Below are positions 17,455-27,311 of a DNA stretch of 64,000 bases, piece by piece (positions within the stretch are counted from its first letter, which is position 1; each line of letters opens with the position of its first letter). Under the pieces are notes generated by a model. The model made no database searches. It was not told where the DNA came from and was given only the letters and a program-made list of their open reading frames with translations. A program made the position numbers and the translations under genes. The DNA lies in contig NZ_CAMFHB010000001.1 of assembly GCF_945952055.1 (NCBI RefSeq), positions 186,001-250,000 of the forward strand. Direction: 5' to 3'. This DNA comes from an uncultured Alsobacter sp. (GTDB taxonomy: Bacteria > Pseudomonadota > Alphaproteobacteria > Rhizobiales > Beijerinckiaceae).

Positions 17455-18177
17455 ATGTTGCGCGCCACCTCCGTCCTCCGCAAACCCGCCGTGAAGCCCG
17501 AGCGCGTGGCCGACACCGTGACGTTGGACCACGAGGGCCGCCACCGCCGGCGCATGACCCTGACGGGCGCCGGGGGCACCGCCTTCCTGATGGACCTCGA
17601 GAAGGCGACGGTGCTGAACGACGGCGATGCCCTGAAGCTCGAGGACGGACGGCTCGTCCAGGTGAAGGCGGCCGCGCAGAAGCTCCTGGAGATCCGTGCG
17701 GAGAACCCCCTGCGCCTCCTGCGGGTGGCCTGGCACGTCGGCAATCGGCATACGCCGGCCGAGATCACCGCCGACGCCATCTACATCGAGGACGACCACG
17801 TCCTGGCCGAGATGGTCCGCGGCCAGGGCTGCAGCGTCACCGCGGTCGAACGCCCCTTCCAGCCCGAGAAGGGTGCCTATGACCAGGGTGGCCACGGCCA
17901 CCATCACGGGCATGACCATCACCACGGTCACGACCATGACCACGGTCACGAGCACCACGAGCACGGTCCGGACTGCGGCCACGACCATGCGCATCATGGC
18001 CACGACCACGCGCATGGCCACGATCACGACCACGGCCACGCTCATGCCCAAGAGCACAAGCATGCGCACAAGGATGAGCACCATCACGAGCATGGCCCGG
18101 ACTGCGGCTGCGGCCACGACCATTCCCACGATCACCCTCACGACAATGGTCACCAGCACGGCCACAAGCATGGCTGA
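17455..18177 (+). CDS. ureE: Urease nickel metallochaperone UreE with a very long histidine-rich tail
   Basis: A 240-residue UreE that delivers nickel to the urease active site. Residues up to about 145 form the peptide-binding and metal-binding domains; [16 protein letters not shown] contains the family's conserved metal-site histidine. From about residue 145 the tail is made of His/Asp/Gly repeats with about 43 histidines, including two copies of an EHGPDCG block. Such tails bind many nickel ions and act as storage. ATG 17455 is preceded by GAGGAA; an in-frame TTG at 17428 is less likely. The stop overlaps ureF by 8 bases. Confidence 0.93.
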   Translation: MLRATSVLRKPAVKPERVADTVTLDHEGRHRRRMTLTGAGGTAFLMDLEKATVLNDGDALKLEDGRLVQVKAAAQKLLEIRAENPLRLLRVAWHVGNRHTPAEITADAIYIEDDHVLAEMVRGQGCSVTAVERPFQPEKGAYDQGGHGHHHGHDHHHGHDHDHGHEHHEHGPDCGHDHAHHGHDHAHGHDHDHGHAHAQEHKHAHKDEHHHEHGPDCGCGHDHSHDHPHDNGHQHGHKHG

Positions 18178-18853
18178 TGGCGGGTCCAGCCTGCCGCTGA
18201 TGGTGTGGTTCTCCCCGGCCTTCCCTGTCGGGGCCTTCGCCTATTCGCACGGGCTGGAATGGGCCGTCGAAACCGGTGCGATCCACGACGGCGAGACGGC
18301 CCGGCGCTGGATCGCGGACCTGCTGGAGATGGGCTCGGGCCGCAACGACGCCATCCTGCTGGCGGCCGCCTACCGCGCCGCCAGCGCCGGCGATGCCGCC
18401 GCGCTTCGCGAGGTCGTGGAACTCGGCGTTGCGCTGCAGCCCACCGCCGAGCGGCGGCTGGAAGCCACCGCCCAGGGCAACGCCTTCGTGACCGCCGCGC
18501 GGGCCTCATGGCCCTGTCCGACCTTCGACCTGCTGGCATCCGCCTGGCCCGGCGACGTGGTCTATCCCGTGGCCGTCGGAGTGGCGGCCGCCGGGCACGG
18601 GCTCGATCTCGGGCAGACCCTCGACGCGGCGATGCTCGCCTTCGTCGCCAATCTCGTGTCCGCCGCCGTCCGGCTCGGCGCGATCGGCCAGACGGACGGC
18701 CAGCGGGTCACCGCGGCGCTGCTGCCGGCCGTGCGGGCCACGGCCGCGACGGCCGCGACGTCCACGCTCGACGATCTCGGCGGCGCCGCATGGCGATCGG
18801 ACATCGCGTCGGCGCGCCACGAAACCCAGTACACCCGCCTCTTCCGCTCCTGA
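18170..18853 (+). CDS. ureF: Urease accessory protein UreF
   Basis: A 227-residue all-helical accessory protein that, with UreD/UreH and UreG, opens the apo-urease for carbamylation and nickel insertion. The signature [20 protein letters not shown] is near the N terminus, and the C terminus carries the family ending [17 protein letters not shown] 18170 lies within the end of ureE, so the two are probably translationally coupled. No ureD is in view. Confidence 0.94.
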   Translation: MADGGSSLPLMVWFSPAFPVGAFAYSHGLEWAVETGAIHDGETARRWIADLLEMGSGRNDAILLAAAYRAASAGDAAALREVVELGVALQPTAERRLEATAQGNAFVTAARASWPCPTFDLLASAWPGDVVYPVAVGVAAAGHGLDLGQTLDAAMLAFVANLVSAAVRLGAIGQTDGQRVTAALLPAVRATAATAATSTLDDLGGAAWRSDIASARHETQYTRLFRS

Positions 18854-18878
18854 GCGGCATCACGAAGGACGACGTCCC

Positions 18879-19499
<621 letters not shown>

Positions 19500-19617
19500 T
19501 GTCGCCTGTGGGCCGCGCTGGGTCGCCCCACCTCTAGCGCGGCGGACGTCCACTCGGTAGGAAACGCCCACCTTGCCGGACGGCCCGCTGCCCGGCCCGA
19601 TCGAGAGTGACCGCGCC

Positions 19618-20481
19618 ATGCCCCATGCCGCCTTCGTCCTGAAGCTCGCCTGCCCGAACCGTCCCGGCATCGTCGCGGCCGTGTCGACCTACCTGTTCGA
19701 GGCCGGCGGCAACATTCTCGACGCCCAGCAGTTCGACGACGTCGACACGGGCCGCTTCTTCATGCGCGTCGTCTTCAACCGGGCCACCGGCGAGGCGAGC
19801 CTGGAGGCCCTGCGATCGGGTTTCGCGCCCATCGGCGAGCGCTTCGGCATGGACTGGTCGATCCGCGACCGGGCCGAACTGCGCAAGGTGATGCTGCTGG
19901 TGTCGAAGTTCGACCATTGCCTGGTCGACCTCCTGTACCGCAAGCGCATCGGCGAACTCCCGATGGAGGTGACCGCGGTCGTCGCCAACCATCCGCGCCA
20001 GTCCTACGGACACATCGATCTCGATGGCATTCCCTTCCATCACCTCCCGGTCACGCGGGAGACCAAGATGGAGCAGGAAGCCCAGCTCTGGGACCTGGTG
20101 AAGAGCACCGGGACCGAGGTCGTCGTGCTCGCGCGCTACATGCAGGTTCTGTCCGATGGGCTCGCCGCGAAGCTGTCGGGCCGCTGCATCAACATCCACC
20201 ACTCGTTCCTGCCCGGCTTCAAGGGCGCCAAGCCCTATCACCAGGCCTACGAGCGGGGCGTGAAGCTGATCGGCGCCACCGCCCACTACGTGACCTCGGA
20301 CCTCGACGAGGGTCCGATCATCGAGCAGGACGTGGAGCGCATCTCGCACCGGGATACCCCCGACGACCTCGTCCGCAAGGGCCGCGACATCGAGCGCCGG
20401 GTGCTGGCCCGCGCGCTGGCCGACCATCTCGACGACCGGGTGATCATGAACGGGCGCCGCACGGTGGTGTTCTCGGGCTGA
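19618..20481 (+). CDS. purU: Formyltetrahydrofolate deformylase PurU
   Basis: A 287-residue enzyme hydrolysing 10-formyl-tetrahydrofolate to tetrahydrofolate and formate, balancing one-carbon pools. An N-terminal ACT domain ([20 protein letters not shown]) precedes the formyltransferase fold, with the catalytic region [13 protein letters not shown] and the [20 protein letters not shown] block carrying the family's active-site Asp. ATG 19618 gives the normal length; a TTG at 19573 is in frame. It may be read from the ureG transcript or from its own promoter in the 118-base gap. Confidence 0.95.
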   Translation: MPHAAFVLKLACPNRPGIVAAVSTYLFEAGGNILDAQQFDDVDTGRFFMRVVFNRATGEASLEALRSGFAPIGERFGMDWSIRDRAELRKVMLLVSKFDHCLVDLLYRKRIGELPMEVTAVVANHPRQSYGHIDLDGIPFHHLPVTRETKMEQEAQLWDLVKSTGTEVVVLARYMQVLSDGLAAKLSGRCINIHHSFLPGFKGAKPYHQAYERGVKLIGATAHYVTSDLDEGPIIEQDVERISHRDTPDDLVRKGRDIERRVLARALADHLDDRVIMNGRRTVVFSG

Positions 20482-20503
20482 ACCCGCACCGCCGTCCGAC
20501 CCC

Positions 20504-21907
20504 TCAGCGCGCGCACTCCACGGCCACGACCCAGGGCCGGGCCGCGGCCACGACGGCTCCCGTGGTCATGGGACCGGTGGCCGGTTTCGCCGCCGCGGTC
20601 ATCCCCGCGAAGGTCGCCAGGCCGGCTGCCGGAACGAGAGGCCAGCTCGACGCCGGCATGATCCCGGCCACCTGCCTGGGCTCCTGCTGCACCGAGGCCA
20701 CCAGGCCGACCAGGGCGCCCGAACGGTCGAACACGGGACTTCCCGGCGCGCCGCGCTGCAGCGGGGCGAAGATGCGCAGGCCGCCCCCCGCCGGAACCCG
20801 AGCCTCGCCGGGCGCGGCCGAGAGCTGGACGTCGGCGCCCGGCGCCGTGAAACCCACCACGACGAGGTCAGCGCCATCCGCGGGCACCTGCGCTGCCGGC
20901 GATGCGGACGCCCGCGAGGCCGGCGCGTCGAGGAGCGCGAGCCCCGCGGCCTTGTCCACCTTCGCGATCGTCGCCGGCTGGCGCGCGACCAGGGGCGCGG
21001 CACAGGATTCGATCGCGGCCGTGGTCACGACTTTTCCGGGCGCGACCGCAACCCCCGTCAGGAGGAGAGCCGGCGGCCTGGCCGGGCCCGGCGGCAGCAC
21101 CTGCAGGGCCGGCTGGCCGGTTCCGGGTCCCGCCACCGCGGGAGTGCCGGGCGATCCAGCGGCGGGCGCCTGGTCGAAGCTGTTGGCGATGGCGATCGAC
21201 AGCCTGTCGAATTCGGCGGCACGCGCGAGAGGGTAGGTGAAGGTGTAGCCCCTGAGCGAATCCTTCAGGAGGTTGACGCGGACGTAGCTGCGCCGGCCCG
21301 CCATCTCCGAGGCCACGACGAACCAGTCGGGCCGCAGCACCTTGTAGGTCACCTTGCGGCCGGGCACCTCCGTGATCATGGCACCATAGAGCTTGGCCAG
21401 ATCGTCCTTGCCGCCCATCGTCTCCAGCATCGCGGCGTTGTCGGCGCTGTAGTAGACGGTTCCGGTCGCACCGGGGCGGATCTTGTCCAGGACCTTCTGG
21501 GGCACGCCGATCTGGGCGCCCGTGCGGGCATCCAGCAGGCGCGTGAACTTCACGTTCATCCGCGCCAGCGAGGCCTGGGCGTCGAGCGCCGCCCTCTCGA
21601 CGGGCTTGAGGATGCCGTCGGGCTTGCCCTTCTGGCGGGCCTGGAAGGCCATGATGGCCTTGTAGGTCAACGGGCCGAAGCCACCGGTGCCGGCGCCGGA
21701 GAAATCCCCCGTCCAGATCAGGCTTTCCTGGATCCCCTTGCGATCGGCTTCGGGCAGGACGTCGAACGCCTTCTGGGCGGCGGTGAACACGGGATCCACG
21801 GCGGCCGGCGCGGGGGGTGCGGCCGTCTGAGCCCAGGCCGGGCCGGGCCCGGCCGGAACCGCCGCGAGCGCCAGCAGAATCGTGGGCAGCAGGGTCATGC
21901 GCGCCAT
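20504..21907 (-). CDS. Secreted trypsin/HtrA-fold protein with all catalytic residues replaced (pseudoprotease)
   Basis: A 467-residue exported protein with signal peptide cleavage near AGPGPAWAQ. The N-terminal part has a peptidoglycan-binding-like segment (FGPLTYKAIMAFQARQKG). From about 305 a degenerate S1 protease domain follows. Aligned by eye with HtrA, the histidine position (VTNxHV) reads VVTTAAI, the aspartate position (DLALL) reads GLALL, and the serine motif (GNSGGP) reads GAPGSP. All three catalytic residues are therefore changed while the framework is kept. Likely a binding or scaffolding role in the cell wall. ATG 21907 opens the signal peptide; an ATG at 21997 is in frame. Convergent with purU. 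Confidence 0.7.
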   Translation of the reverse strand: MARMTLLPTILLALAAVPAGPGPAWAQTAAPPAPAAVDPVFTAAQKAFDVLPEADRKGIQESLIWTGDFSGAGTGGFGPLTYKAIMAFQARQKGKPDGILKPVERAALDAQASLARMNVKFTRLLDARTGAQIGVPQKVLDKIRPGATGTVYYSADNAAMLETMGGKDDLAKLYGAMITEVPGRKVTYKVLRPDWFVVASEMAGRRSYVRVNLLKDSLRGYTFTYPLARAAEFDRLSIAIANSFDQAPAAGSPGTPAVAGPGTGQPALQVLPPGPARPPALLLTGVAVAPGKVVTTAAIESCAAPLVARQPATIAKVDKAAGLALLDAPASRASASPAAQVPADGADLVVVGFTAPGADVQLSAAPGEARVPAGGGLRIFAPLQRGAPGSPVFDRSGALVGLVASVQQEPRQVAGIMPASSWPLVPAAGLATFAGMTAAAKPATGPMTTGAVVAAARPWVVAVECAR

Positions 21908-22034
21908 CGCGCCTTCTCCATCGAACCGGCGATGAACTTCAGCCGCACTGTTGCAGAAGGACACGCCACGGTCGAGCAACTCTGATTGCTCCGCCACCAG
22001 TCGGTGCTAGGCTCTCGCCATCCGGAGGTCACCG

Positions 22035-25000
22035 ATGCGCATGCTGTCCCGCGGTCTCGCCCTGCTCCTCGTCTCGCTGGGTCTTCTGGGCGCCGCCGCG
22101 CCACTGGCCGCCCAGACCCCCGCAAGTCCGCCCGGAAAGAGCTACGTCCGCGACGACCTGGCCAGCGACGTGATCCGGCTGGAAGAGCAGTTCCGCAAGG
22201 AGACGCCGGCTGCCCTCGTGGGCCGGCCCGCCGCGCAGCTGCGCGGCGACGGCCTCGCCGCGGCGAATCGCAACGATCACAAGCGCGGCGTCCAGCTGAT
22301 CGCGGCCGCCATCGTGGCCGATCCGAAGGATGCCGGCTCCTGGCTCGCCTACACCCGGACGGCGCTCGCCGCCAATGCCGCGAATTCCTCGGACCGCTGG
22401 ATCTTCCAGCATCGCGCGACCACGGCGGCTTACGGCGCCTACCTTCGGGCCTCGGCGCGCGCGGACGAAGCGTCCGCGCTGGCGCTGCTGGGCGAGGCCT
22501 ATGCCACCCGCGAGGTCTGGCGCCCGGCGCTCGATGCCTACAAGGCCAGCCTCGCCCTGGCCGACGTCGCCCAGGTGCGCGCCACCTACCAGGCGCTGCG
22601 CGAGGAACGCGGCTTCCGCATCCTCGACTACAAGGTCGACTCCGATTCCGCCTCGCCGCGGGTCTGCTTCCAGTTTTCCGAGCCGCTCGCGCGCGGCAAG
22701 GTCGATTTCGCCCCGTACGTGGCGGTCTCGGGCACCGCCAACGCCGCCATCGCTCCGGAGGACCAGCAGCTCTGCGTCGACGGGCTGAAGCACGGCGAAC
22801 GCTACGCGATCGTGGTGCGCCAGGGCCTTCCCTCGTCGGTCGGCGAGGCCCTGCTCAAGGCCGCGGACTACGAGATCTATGTCCGCGACCGCTCGCCCCA
22901 GGTTCGCTTCACCGGCCGCAACTACGTGCTTCCGCGCGTCGGCCAGGAAGGCATTCCCGTCGTCTCCGTCAACACGCAGCGCGTCGACGTGGAGATCAGC
23001 CGCATCGGCGACCGCAACCTGCTGCCGACCGTCCGCTCGGAGGACTTCCTCGCCCAGCTCGAAGCCTACCGGGCACGCCAGATCGGCAACGAGAAGGGCA
23101 CGCGCGTCTGGGGCGGCACGCTCGACACCCGCAGCGAGCTCAACAAGGACGTCGTCACCGCCTTCCCCGTGCTCGATGCCGTGGGCAAGCTGCAGCCCGG
23201 CGTCTACGTGATGACCGCCAAGCCGTCCGACGGGAAGGCGCAGGCCGCCCAGCCCGGCGACGACAACGGAATTGACGATGACTACACGGCCCGAGCCACG
23301 CAGTGGTTCGTCGTGTCCGACCTCGGCCTCACCGCCTTCACAGGCGACGACGGCGTCCACGTGTTCGTCCGCTCCCTGGCTACGGCGTCGCCCGTCGGCA
23401 AGGTCGAGATCCGGCTGGTCGCGCGCAACAACGAGATCCTCGGCACCCGGGAGACCGACGCGACAGGCCACGTCGCCTTCGATCCGGGTCTCGCCCGCGG
23501 CACCGGCGGCCAAGCGCCGAGCCTCGTCGTCGCCAGCGATGCCGGAGGCGACTATGGCTTCCTCGACCTGGGGCAGACCGCCTTCGATCTCACCGACCGC
23601 GGCGTGAAGGGCCGCGTCGCGCCGAAGGCGCTGGACGCGATGCTCTACGCCGAGCGCGGCGTCTACCGCTCGGGAGAGACCGTCTTCGTCACCGCCCTGC
23701 TGCGCGATCCGGCGGGCGTCGCGGTCGCCGGAGTGCCGCTGACCCTCGTGGCGCGCCGTCCGGACGGGGTCGAGTACAAGCGCCAGACCGTCGCCGACCA
23801 GGGCCAGGGCGGCCGGGCCTTCTCGCTGCCGCTGCTGAGCGGTGCGGCCCGCGGCACCTGGCGCGTGCAGGCCTACGCCGATCCGAAGGGGCCGGCCGTG
23901 GGCGAAACCACCTTCCTCGTCGAGGACTACGTCCCGGAGCGCATGGAGGTCGAGCTCACGCCGAAGGCCCCGTTCCTGCGCGCCGGGGAGCCAGCCGTCA
24001 TCGACCTCGGCGTCCGCTTCCTCTACGGGGCGCCCGGCGCCAATCTCGACGTCACCGGCGAGTATGTCGTGCAGCCCTCCGACAAGCCCGGCGTGCCGGG
24101 ACTGGAGGCCTACACCGTCGGCCTCCAGGACGAGCCGTTCGAGAACGTCTCGGGCGAACTGGAGGAGACCGGAGCGACGGACGCCCGCGGCAAGGCGACG
24201 ATCACGGCCGCGCTGCCCGAGCTCACGCCGCCCAAGCCCGTCGAGGCCAGGATCACGCTGCGCGTCGGCGAGCCCGGTGGCCGGGCCGTCGAGCGTTCGG
24301 TCACCCTGCCGATCCGTCCGTCGGGCCCGGTGGTGGGCGTGCGCAAGCTGTTCGGCGACGACCTGCAGGAAGGCGCCACGGCGAACTTCGACGTGGTGGT
24401 CGCCGCGCCCGACGGGCAGAAGCTCGCGCGCAAGGGCCTGCAGTGGACCCTCTACCGCATCGACAAGCGCTACCAGTGGTTCCAGCAGGACGGGCGCTGG
24501 TCGTTCGAGCCGATCACGACCACGCGCAAGCTGCGCGACGGAGCGCTGGACGTGGCTGCCGACGCGCCGGCCCGCCTCACGCTGCCCACCGAACTCGGCC
24601 GCTTCCGCCTCGAGGTGCGCAGCGGGGATGCGGGCGGAACGACCAGCGTGGCCTACAGCGTCGGCTGGGGCGGCGATGCCACCGCCGAGACGCCGGACGT
24701 CCTCGACGTCACGCTCGACAAGCCGGCCTATGCGGCGGGCGACACGATGAACCTGCGCATCGCCCCGCGGTTCGCCGGCCAGGCGACGATCGCGATCGTC
24801 TCCGACGGGGTGAAGGACATCCGGGTCGTGCCGGTCAGCGCCGGCGAGAACCGGATCGCCGTGCCGGTGGGCTCGACCTGGGGCGCCGGCGCCTATGTCG
24901 TGGCCCTTGCCCACCGCCCGCTCGACCAGGCGGCCCAGCGCATGCCCGGGCGAGCCCTCGGCGTGTCCTGGTTCGCCGTGGACAAGGCGCAGCGCACGCT

Positions 25001-27311
25001 CGAGGTTTCCCTCGACACGCCCCAGAAGATGCGCCCGCGCGGAACGCTCGACATTCCCGTCAGGCTCGCCGGGCTCGCCGCGGGCGAAGAGGCCTTCGTG
25101 ACGGTCGCTGCGGTGGACGTCGGCATCCTCAACCTGACGCGCTACGAACTGCCGGATCCGAACACGTTCTTCTTCGGCCAGCGCCAGCTCGGCGCGGACA
25201 TCCGCGACCTCTACGGATACCTGATCGACGGCATGCAGGGTGTGCGCGGCGCCATCCGCTCGGGTGGCGACGGGGCCGGGCTGTCGGGCGATGCCAGCCC
25301 GCCCACGCAGGAGCCGCTGGCGCGCTATTCCGGCGTCGTGAAGGTCGGGCCCGACGGCACGGCCAAGGTGAGCTTCGAGATCCCCGGCTTCAACGGCACC
25401 GCCCGCGTGATGGCGGTGGCCTGGTCTAAGGGCCGGACGGGAAGCGCCAAGGCCGACGTGATCGTGCGCGATCCCGTCGTCGTCACCGGCACCCTGCCGC
25501 GCTTCCTCAGCCTCGGCGATCAGTCGCGCTTCTTCCTGCAGATCGACAACGTGGAAGGGCCGGCGGCCGACTACACCGTCGACCTCGACGTCAAGGGTCC
25601 GGTCGTGCTTCCGGCCTCCGCGACCCGCGCGCAGGTGAGGCTCGAGGCCAACGGAAAGAGCTCGCTGGTGATCCCGGTCACGGCCGCGGGCCTCGGCACC
25701 GCCGTGTTCGACCTGCGGCTTACCGGGCCGGGCGTCGATGCCACGCAGACTTTCCGGCTGCGGGTTCAGCCCGGCTCCTCGACGCTGTACCGCCGCATCG
25801 TCCGGCCGCTCGCGCCGGGCGCCACGCTGGCCGTGTCCGAGGACCTGGCGGCGGACGTGCTGCCCGGGACCGGCGCGGTCTCGATCGCGGCCTCGCCTTA
25901 TGGCTCCATCGACGTGCCTGCCCTCCTGCAGGCCCTCGATCGCTACCCGTATGGCTGCTCGGAGCAGATCGTCAGCCGCGCCATGCCGCTCCTCTACGTG
26001 AACCGTCTGGCGGCGGAGGAGTCGCTCGCCCTCGACGACAAGGCGGACGACCGCATCCGCGATGCGATCGAGCGCGTGCTGTCGCGGCAGGATTCGAACG
26101 GCGCCTTCGGCCTGTGGAGCGTCGGCGGCTCGGAGGACATCTGGCTCGACAGCTACGTCACCGACTTCCTCACCCGGGCGCGCGAACGCAACTTCACGGT
26201 GCCGCAGCGATCGCTCGACATCGCACTCGATCGCCTGCGCAACACGGTGGCCAACACCACGGAGGTGGACGAGAAGCGCAGCGAGGGGCTGGCCTATGCG
26301 ATCTACGTGCTGGCCCGCAACGGCCGCCCGGTGATGGGCGACCTGCGCTATCTCGCCGACACGAAGCTCGCCTCCTTCGCGACGCCGCTGTCTCGCGCGC
26401 AGCTCGCCGCGGCCCTCGCGCTGCTCGGCGATCGTGGCAGGGCCCAGACGGCCTTCGCCTCGGCGCTCGAGCGCCTGCGCACGACGAAGGACGACAAGGT
26501 CTCCCGTCCGGACTACGGCAGCCGCCTGCGTGACGGTGCGGGAATCCTGGCGCTCGCGGCCGAGGCGAACCAGGGCCCCGACCTGCTTCAGCGGGCCAGT
26601 GTCGTGGTGGACGAATCGCGCAACGCGAGCCCCTACACGAGCACCCAGGAGAATGCCTGGATGGTCCTGGCGGCGAGCGCGCTGGCGCGCGACGCGGCCC
26701 AGATGGGCGTCACGGTGGATGGTCTTCGCCAGCAGGGCGCCTACTACCGCACGCTGCGCGGCGCGGCGCTCACGAAGGGCCTCACCATCGGCAACGCGGG
26801 CACCACGCCGGCGCAGGTCGTGCTGACCGTGTCCGGCTACCCCGTGGCGCAGGAGCCTGCCGCATCGCAGGGCTACACGGTGGAGCGCACCGTCTACAAG
26901 CTGGACGGCACCAAGATCGACCCCGCGTCGATCCGCCAGAACGAGCGCTTCGCCGTGGTGGTGAAGGTGACGGAGACGGAGGCCAAGTATGCGCGCCTGC
27001 TCGTCGTCGATGCGCTGCCCGCCGGTTGGGAAATCGACAATCCCAACCTCGTGGACGGCGGCTCGATCGCGGGTCTCTCCTTCCTGAAGCGCGACGTGTC
27101 GCCGGCGGCCACCGAGTACCGCGACGACCGCTTCGTCGCGGCCATCGACCGGGAGAGCGGCCAACCGGCCTTCTTCACGCTCGCCTACATCGCCCGCGCG
27201 GTGGCGCCCGGGAAGTACGTGCATCCCCCGGCGACGGTGGAGGACATGTACCGTCCCGAACGGTTCGGCCGGACGGGCTTCGGCAGCGTCGAGGTGGTCG
27301 CACGGCCATGA
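22035..27311 (+). CDS. Bacterial alpha-2-macroglobulin-family protein
   Basis: A 1758-residue exported protein with an N-terminal signal (LALLLVSLGLLGAAAPLAAQ, no lipobox cysteine). It then has a TPR-like region, repeated MG beta-sandwich domains, and the thioester segment YPYGCSEQ with Cys1308 and Gln1311, followed by the alpha-alpha toroid. Macroglobulins trap attacking proteases in the periplasm by cleavage of a bait region and thioester cross-linking. GGAGG at 22024-22028 sets the ATG at 22035. Its TGA overlaps the ATG of pbpC, the classic bacterial pairing. Confidence 0.93.
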   Translation: MRMLSRGLALLLVSLGLLGAAAPLAAQTPASPPGKSYVRDDLASDVIRLEEQFRKETPAALVGRPAAQLRGDGLAAANRNDHKRGVQLIAAAIVADPKDAGSWLAYTRTALAANAANSSDRWIFQHRATTAAYGAYLRASARADEASALALLGEAYATREVWRPALDAYKASLALADVAQVRATYQALREERGFRILDYKVDSDSASPRVCFQFSEPLARGKVDFAPYVAVSGTANAAIAPEDQQLCVDGLKHGERYAIVVRQGLPSSVGEALLKAADYEIYVRDRSPQVRFTGRNYVLPRVGQEGIPVVSVNTQRVDVEISRIGDRNLLPTVRSEDFLAQLEAYRARQIGNEKGTRVWGGTLDTRSELNKDVVTAFPVLDAVGKLQPGVYVMTAKPSDGKAQAAQPGDDNGIDDDYTARATQWFVVSDLGLTAFTGDDGVHVFVRSLATASPVGKVEIRLVARNNEILGTRETDATGHVAFDPGLARGTGGQAPSLVVASDAGGDYGFLDLGQTAFDLTDRGVKGRVAPKALDAMLYAERGVYRSGETVFVTALLRDPAGVAVAGVPLTLVARRPDGVEYKRQTVADQGQGGRAFSLPLLSGAARGTWRVQAYADPKGPAVGETTFLVEDYVPERMEVELTPKAPFLRAGEPAVIDLGVRFLYGAPGANLDVTGEYVVQPSDKPGVPGLEAYTVGLQDEPFENVSGELEETGATDARGKATITAALPELTPPKPVEARITLRVGEPGGRAVERSVTLPIRPSGPVVGVRKLFGDDLQEGATANFDVVVAAPDGQKLARKGLQWTLYRIDKRYQWFQQDGRWSFEPITTTRKLRDGALDVAADAPARLTLPTELGRFRLEVRSGDAGGTTSVAYSVGWGGDATAETPDVLDVTLDKPAYAAGDTMNLRIAPRFAGQATIAIVSDGVKDIRVVPVSAGENRIAVPVGSTWGAGAYVVALAHRPLDQAAQRMPGRALGVSWFAVDKAQRTLEVSLDTPQKMRPRGTLDIPVRLAGLAAGEEAFVTVAAVDVGILNLTRYELPDPNTFFFGQRQLGADIRDLYGYLIDGMQGVRGAIRSGGDGAGLSGDASPPTQEPLARYSGVVKVGPDGTAKVSFEIPGFNGTARVMAVAWSKGRTGSAKADVIVRDPVVVTGTLPRFLSLGDQSRFFLQIDNVEGPAADYTVDLDVKGPVVLPASATRAQVRLEANGKSSLVIPVTAAGLGTAVFDLRLTGPGVDATQTFRLRVQPGSSTLYRRIVRPLAPGATLAVSEDLAADVLPGTGAVSIAASPYGSIDVPALLQALDRYPYGCSEQIVSRAMPLLYVNRLAAEESLALDDKADDRIRDAIERVLSRQDSNGAFGLWSVGGSEDIWLDSYVTDFLTRARERNFTVPQRSLDIALDRLRNTVANTTEVDEKRSEGLAYAIYVLARNGRPVMGDLRYLADTKLASFATPLSRAQLAAALALLGDRGRAQTAFASALERLRTTKDDKVSRPDYGSRLRDGAGILALAAEANQGPDLLQRASVVVDESRNASPYTSTQENAWMVLAASALARDAAQMGVTVDGLRQQGAYYRTLRGAALTKGLTIGNAGTTPAQVVLTVSGYPVAQEPAASQGYTVERTVYKLDGTKIDPASIRQNERFAVVVKVTETEAKYARLLVVDALPAGWEIDNPNLVDGGSIAGLSFLKRDVSPAATEYRDDRFVAAIDRESGQPAFFTLAYIARAVAPGKYVHPPATVEDMYRPERFGRTGFGSVEVVARP

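Noticed and set aside
17880-18170. Possible CRISPR-like or tandem repeat array
   Set aside because: The repetition is the codons of the UreE histidine tail in frame; units are irregular and there are no spacers.
22029-27224. A very long open frame antisense to the macroglobulin gene
   Set aside because: High GC with a rigid codon pattern leaves the opposite strand stop-free. Its translation is low-complexity Arg/Gly/Asp/Leu with no domain, whereas the plus frame has signal, MG domains and thioester.
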